NCBI GenBank assembly: GCA_000750105.3 | Contig: JPHH03000155.1 | Span: 1 to 11,495, forward strand | Reading direction: 5' to 3' | DNA from: Tolypocladium sp. Sup5 PDA-1 | Taxonomy: Eukaryota > Ascomycota > Sordariomycetes > Hypocreales > Ophiocordycipitaceae | DNA length: 11,495 nucleotides | Part shown: positions 8,947-11,495 of the stretch, piece by piece | How positions within the stretch are numbered: the first letter of the stretch is position 1 | Layout of the letters: each line of letters starts with the position of its first letter | The notes under the pieces: model-generated | The model's input: the letters and a program-made list of their open reading frames with translations, nothing else | Databases searched by the model: none | Told to the model about the DNA's origin: nothing | Position numbers and translations under genes: made by a program

Positions 8947-10418
8947 TTAGAATGTTCTCGCGCACCGACACGTTGCGCAGCCAAGGCATCTGGTCGCAGT
9001 ATGCCATCGAACTCCCGTCGCGTCTGACGCAGACGGCGCCACTGGCGACTGTTCAAGATTCAGTGTAACATCTTCAAGAGCCAGCTGTTCCTTGCCTGGC
9101 AGCCTGACACTTTCGTTTTGGAGTGCCACAATGTATCCATCGGAGTCTCCGGCTCCCATGCTGTTCTCTGTGTCATCACTGCTTTTCTCTGGTGTCTCGG
9201 TCATGGCCCTAGTATCGTCTCGCTCGCTCGAGAGGAGAAACCCCTGAATACGATCAAAGCACGCAAGCGACGCCAGGAATTGAGGATACGCGCCTGTGAG
9301 TTCGGCGATGGGCGTCGAGATCAAAGTCACAATGGACAGAGATGTAAAGGCCTGGGAGACTGTGAACCCATCAGGGCCGGATCGTGTCCAGAATACGGCT
9401 GCTGTAATGACGACGGTCGGGGTCAGCTGGTCGGAGATGTTTGCTGCAACGGTCAATTAGAATCATTGACGGGATCCCCTGTGGCGTGTGTAGGCTTACC
9501 AATGGCAATGATCCAGACAAAGTAGTTTCGAAACTTCTTGGACAGGTCCAGCTCGTCGACGCGCAAGCGACGAATGACAAGTGCCATGTAACCTGTCATG
9601 CCCATCATCTTCAGGCTCTTTATTTGCGACAACATGGACGAGGTCGCAGAAACGCGTTCCTGCACTGCCTGCGCCCACTGGCCGCGAGCTGGGCCGATGC
9701 CGTTGCAGACCTTGGAGGTCAAGATGTTGCACACTAATGACGAGGATGAGCCACCTGGCTAGGAAGCAGCCAAAGGTTGGGCATAGTACTTACGGACAGC
9801 GGGAATCGCCACGGGGAAGCAGGCAGCCCCAATCTGGCGCTGCAAGAGATATATGGCCACGCCAAGCTCAAGGATATTGGCCCAGACCTCGTGGATATCC
9901 TTGATGCCGCTTGCGATTCCCTCAATGTCGGTGCTCATGAGGCTGGTTGCCGCCCCATCCGTGGCTCCAGCCACGTCGAGCTTGTTCTTGGGCCGATAGT
10001 CGTCGATGAACTTGACGGCCAGGATGAGCGACGCCAGGAATATGCGATGGGGCGTGGAAGGAAGACCGCGGGCCGTCGGCTCCAGTCTCGACTTGAGGCG
10101 TGTCAGGTAGACAAGAGTCGACATGAGCGGCATCACACCGACTTTAGAGGCATTGACCAGGTGCGTGATGAACTGTTCGAGGGTAGGCAGCGCAGACTCT
10201 TCGTTATAGCTTGCGCCATGCCGGGACAGCTCTGTCGACACCGAAGGCACATGCTGCTGCTGCTCCGAGCTCGTGGATGAGATTGGCAGGTCGTGTTTGA
10301 TGACTCCGCTTGCAACACGCGCCAAGTATGCAATCATTTCGCGATTGACTGGCTCGCGAGCAAACTGGCTAAGCACTTCCTCATAAAGGTCGTCTGTGTC
10401 AGTGGCTCGCGGCAGCAT
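8947..10418 (-). CDS. Chimeric cyclin/ABCC reading frame as it would be translated, 451 aa
   Basis: Splicing 10418-9794, 9733-9500 and 9443-8947 (introns 9793-9734 and 9499-9444, with GTAAGT/GTAAGC donors and TAG/CAG ends) gives 452 codons including the stop. Residues 1-146 are cyclin-derived. Residues 147 to ~415 are ABCC TMD1 from the LMSTD segment to the start of NBD1 (ending LALEDVTLNLEQ). The last ~35 residues are out of frame with the ABC family and end at the stop at 8949-8947. The product would carry about four membrane helices attached to half a cyclin box. It could be a real but non-transporting protein, or simply an expressed pseudogene destroyed by nonsense-mediated decay, since its stop lies upstream of several introns. 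Confidence 0.45.
9046..9052 (-). other. Deletion with frameshift removing NBD1 Walker A
   Basis: On the minus strand the frame ending LNLEQ runs directly into a second frame beginning VASGAVCVRRDG. In ABCC proteins the beta-strand and Walker A loop (GPVGSGKS/T type), followed by about 15 residues, lie between these points. Roughly 20-25 residues are missing. The old frame has codon CAG at 9051-9049 and the new frame starts with GTC at 9049-9047, so the net change is not a multiple of three. There is no room or donor/acceptor pair for an intron. Apart from a biological deletion, an assembly collapse is possible. Confidence 0.8.
9981..10418 (-). pseudogene. N-terminal fragment of a Pcl/Pho80-type cyclin
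   Basis: From the ATG at 10418 the frame matches the N-terminal half of fungal Pcl-type cyclins, which partner Pho85-like kinases. Residues ~18-44 carry the conserved pre-box segment (QFAREPVNREMIAYLARVAS). A variable linker follows. Residues ~77-146 begin the cyclin box: LPTLEQFITHLVNAS, MSTLVYLTRLKSRL and TPHRIFLASLILAVKF, ending at DDYRPKNK. Family members continue with an HWA-type segment and two more helices; here cyclin similarity ends at Lys146 and ABC transporter sequence starts at once, in frame. About half of the five-helix box is therefore missing. Kinase binding needs the central box helices and may be lost or altered. The start and promoter look intact. No intron is needed within this part. 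The cyclin identification rests on motif recognition and is strong; loss of function is an inference. Confidence 0.85.
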
Positions 10419-10520
10419 GATGAACGGTGGGAGGATGGAACAGGGATAGACCGCAGTTGTCCGTGCGAGAGTGTAGAATGTAGTATGCGGGAGTAGGACG
10501 CTGAGGTGTGGGATACTTGT

Positions 10521-10527
10521 ATTATAT
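10521..10527 (-). promoter_or_regulatory. TATA box of the cyclin/ABC locus
   Basis: TATATAA on the minus strand lies about 103 bp upstream of the ATG at 10418, followed by a C/T- and CA-rich leader typical of fungal genes. It suggests that the promoter end of the original cyclin gene is intact and now drives the chimera. Confidence 0.5.
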
Positions 10528-10929
10528 AGGCCCATAGGCGGGTGGAGAGTCTATATTGGGGTGCCGTCAGGCGTACTCGTCCCGTACGTGCAACACCCAC
10601 CACATCAATCATTGTATTGCTGCCCGTTGGTAAAACATATAGACTATAGTCCGACCAATGTCACAGGCAGTGGCACGGCTTTACAAGCTGCGTTTGGCGA
10701 AAGGGCGTAAATAAAGTGTCGCGACCGTAACATGCCCACCCACGGAGTGCCATGCGTAGGCCGCCCAGAGCGCTTCGAAAAGCCGCCCCAAACTGGCAAA
10801 TACAGGCCACATCTACAAGGACTTGCATATCCGATTCTGGGTCTCTGAAGTGAGGTCAAGGACTTTGCATTTAAGCCGCGAAACTACGGCCCTCATGATG
10901 ACCTCCATTACTGTCTACCCAACGTCACA
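10528..10929. promoter_or_regulatory. Divergent intergenic promoter region
   Basis: This 400-bp stretch lies between the cyclin/ABC chimera (leftward) and the small plus-strand gene (rightward). It contains a perfect 10-bp palindrome GACTATAGTC at 10642-10651 and, immediately after it, CCAAT at 10655-10659 on the plus strand. ATTTAAG near 10869 is a weak TATA-like string about 60 bp before the ATG at 10930. I see no gene in it. Confidence 0.35.
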
Positions 10930-11322
10930 ATGAGGAGTCTGAATGTTGGGAATCGCATTTCACGCTATCTAGACAGAGGTAGACCTCCGTCTGGAGGACC
11001 GGTTGACTTCGAAATTCGAGCCCTGGGCGGCGATACAAGCATCGTACAACTCAAAGCGTTGCCACCAAAACAGGGCACCGTCTCGCCGCAGGAGCGCATT
11101 GTCGAGCTCAGCGAGGAAATTCGGCAACTGACATGCGAACTGGAATATTACCAAAAGTTAACCGACGACGTGCTATTGCGCATTATGCCGATCGTTCATT
11201 TCCACTCGTCCGGCCTCTTCTCCATGGTTCAGAAGTGCAACGCGAGCATTGAGCGGGCTCGGCAGGAGCATCCACAGCAGGAGCAATCTAGGACAAGTCA
11301 TGAAATGGAAAGCACGTCTTAG
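10930..11322 (+). CDS. Small hypothetical protein with probable coiled coil, 130 aa
   Basis: A single uninterrupted frame runs from an ATG with A at -3 (CACAATG) to TAG. I do not recognise a family. Residues ~54-84 (PQERIVELSEEIRQLTCEL and following) have heptad-like hydrophobic spacing in a highly charged segment, consistent with a short coiled coil. The N-terminus is basic (GNRISRYLDRGR). The C-terminal ~25 residues are Gln/Glu/Ser-rich and likely disordered. There is no signal peptide or membrane helix. Coding status rests on frame length, start context and the structured composition, not on homology. It could be one exon of a longer gene, but the stop is clean and no obvious donor precedes it. 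Confidence 0.5.
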   Translation: MRSLNVGNRISRYLDRGRPPSGGPVDFEIRALGGDTSIVQLKALPPKQGTVSPQERIVELSEEIRQLTCELEYYQKLTDDVLLRIMPIVHFHSSGLFSMVQKCNASIERARQEHPQQEQSRTSHEMESTS

Positions 11323-11495
11323 TGCTGCGATGCGGCCAGATTGCCTTGGGGCGCGTCGACAATGCGGTGTAATACTGCTGGGGGCTGTCGGACTGTTGGT
11401 CTCTGGGGGTGCCATTGTGCATTTGACTACATCGTTACCAACATGCATGACTGCGGTTCACAAAATTAGTTCAGCGGAGATATTATTTCGGATTC

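Larger units (their letters stand above)
6465..9980 (-). pseudogene. Truncated and disrupted ABCC (MRP-type) ABC transporter
   Basis: Reconstructed exons are 9980-9794, 9733-9500, 9443-8801, 8748-8586, 8531-7534, 7487-7222 and 7161-6465. The six introns are 46-60 nt and retain splice sites. Order: partial TMD1 (from LMSTDIEGIASG), NBD1, TMD2 and NBD2. NBD1 keeps the Q-loop region (AYCDQMPWL), the signature LSGGQKQRV (8827-8801, next to an intron), Walker B VVLLDDVFSALD (~8715-8680) and the H-loop LATHA. NBD2 looks complete: Walker A GRTGSGKSS (7091-7065), Q-loop VLPQD, signature LSHGQHQLFALAR, Walker B IVLLDEATSSVD (6713-6678) and AHRL. Fungal ABCC proteins usually have ~1400-1500 residues with an N-terminal TMD0. 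Here TMD0 and about the first two helices of TMD1 are absent and cyclin sequence stands in their place. The Walker A segment of NBD1 is missing with a frameshift near 9049, and an in-frame TAG stands at 7590-7588. Intact relatives would be membrane exporters of drugs, conjugates or metabolites. This copy cannot encode a working full transporter as written. Confidence 0.88.

Noticed and set aside
9118..9525. 135-codon plus-strand frame across the ABC region
   Set aside because: Antisense to TMD1 exons and introns of the transporter, with no motif of its own.
6465..10418. Reading the cyclin/ABC join as two separate genes separated by an intron or spacer
   Set aside because: The frame is continuous through 9981/9980 with no stop, no donor/acceptor pair and no start codon placed to begin a normal ABCC protein.
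11173..11448. Minus-strand frame of 91 codons opposite the small 3' gene
   Set aside because: It overlaps the 130-aa plus-strand frame, is less protein-like, and has no recognisable domain.

Overview
The window looks like nuclear DNA of a filamentous ascomycete (Pezizomycotina, probably a Sordariomycete; the genus cannot be fixed from sequence alone). The reasons are short 46-60 nt introns with GTAAGT/GTGAGT-type donors, CTAAC or CTGAC branch sites and YAG acceptors, together with gene families typical of these fungi: NmrA-like proteins, ABCC transporters and Pcl/Pho80-type cyclins. There are no prokaryotic operons, CRISPR arrays or recognisable transposons.

Left part (187-3069, minus strand): one multi-exon gene for a protein of about 824 aa that I do not recognise overall. 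It is mostly low-complexity, but its last exon encodes two chromodomain-like segments. Its upstream side (3070-3440) is a CA/CT-rich leader. From there to about 4860 lies some 1.4 kb with no gene I can support.

Middle (5039-6181, plus strand): a clean four-exon gene for a 332-aa NmrA-like NAD(P)-binding protein, with CCAAT and TATA elements upstream. It converges on the next gene across 283 bp.

Right part (10418-6465, minus strand): a chimeric, broken locus. An intact-looking promoter and start codon lead into the N-terminal half of a Pcl/Pho80-type cyclin. The reading frame stops matching a cyclin after about residue 146, in the middle of the cyclin box, and continues without a break into the middle of the first membrane domain of an ABCC (MRP-type) ABC transporter. 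The transporter part keeps all its introns, both nucleotide-binding-domain signatures and a good second NBD. It has lost its N-terminus, has lost the Walker A segment of NBD1 with a frameshift, and has a TAG codon where the family has Gln in membrane domain 2. As written, the locus encodes only a 451-aa cyclin/ABC hybrid, and the remaining ABC sequence is a recent pseudogene.

Far right (10930-11322, plus strand): a small ORF for a 130-aa protein with a probable coiled coil, divergent from the chimera. The last ~170 bases show nothing I can name. The genes do not form an evident pathway or cluster. The cyclin/ABCC fusion is the main point of interest.
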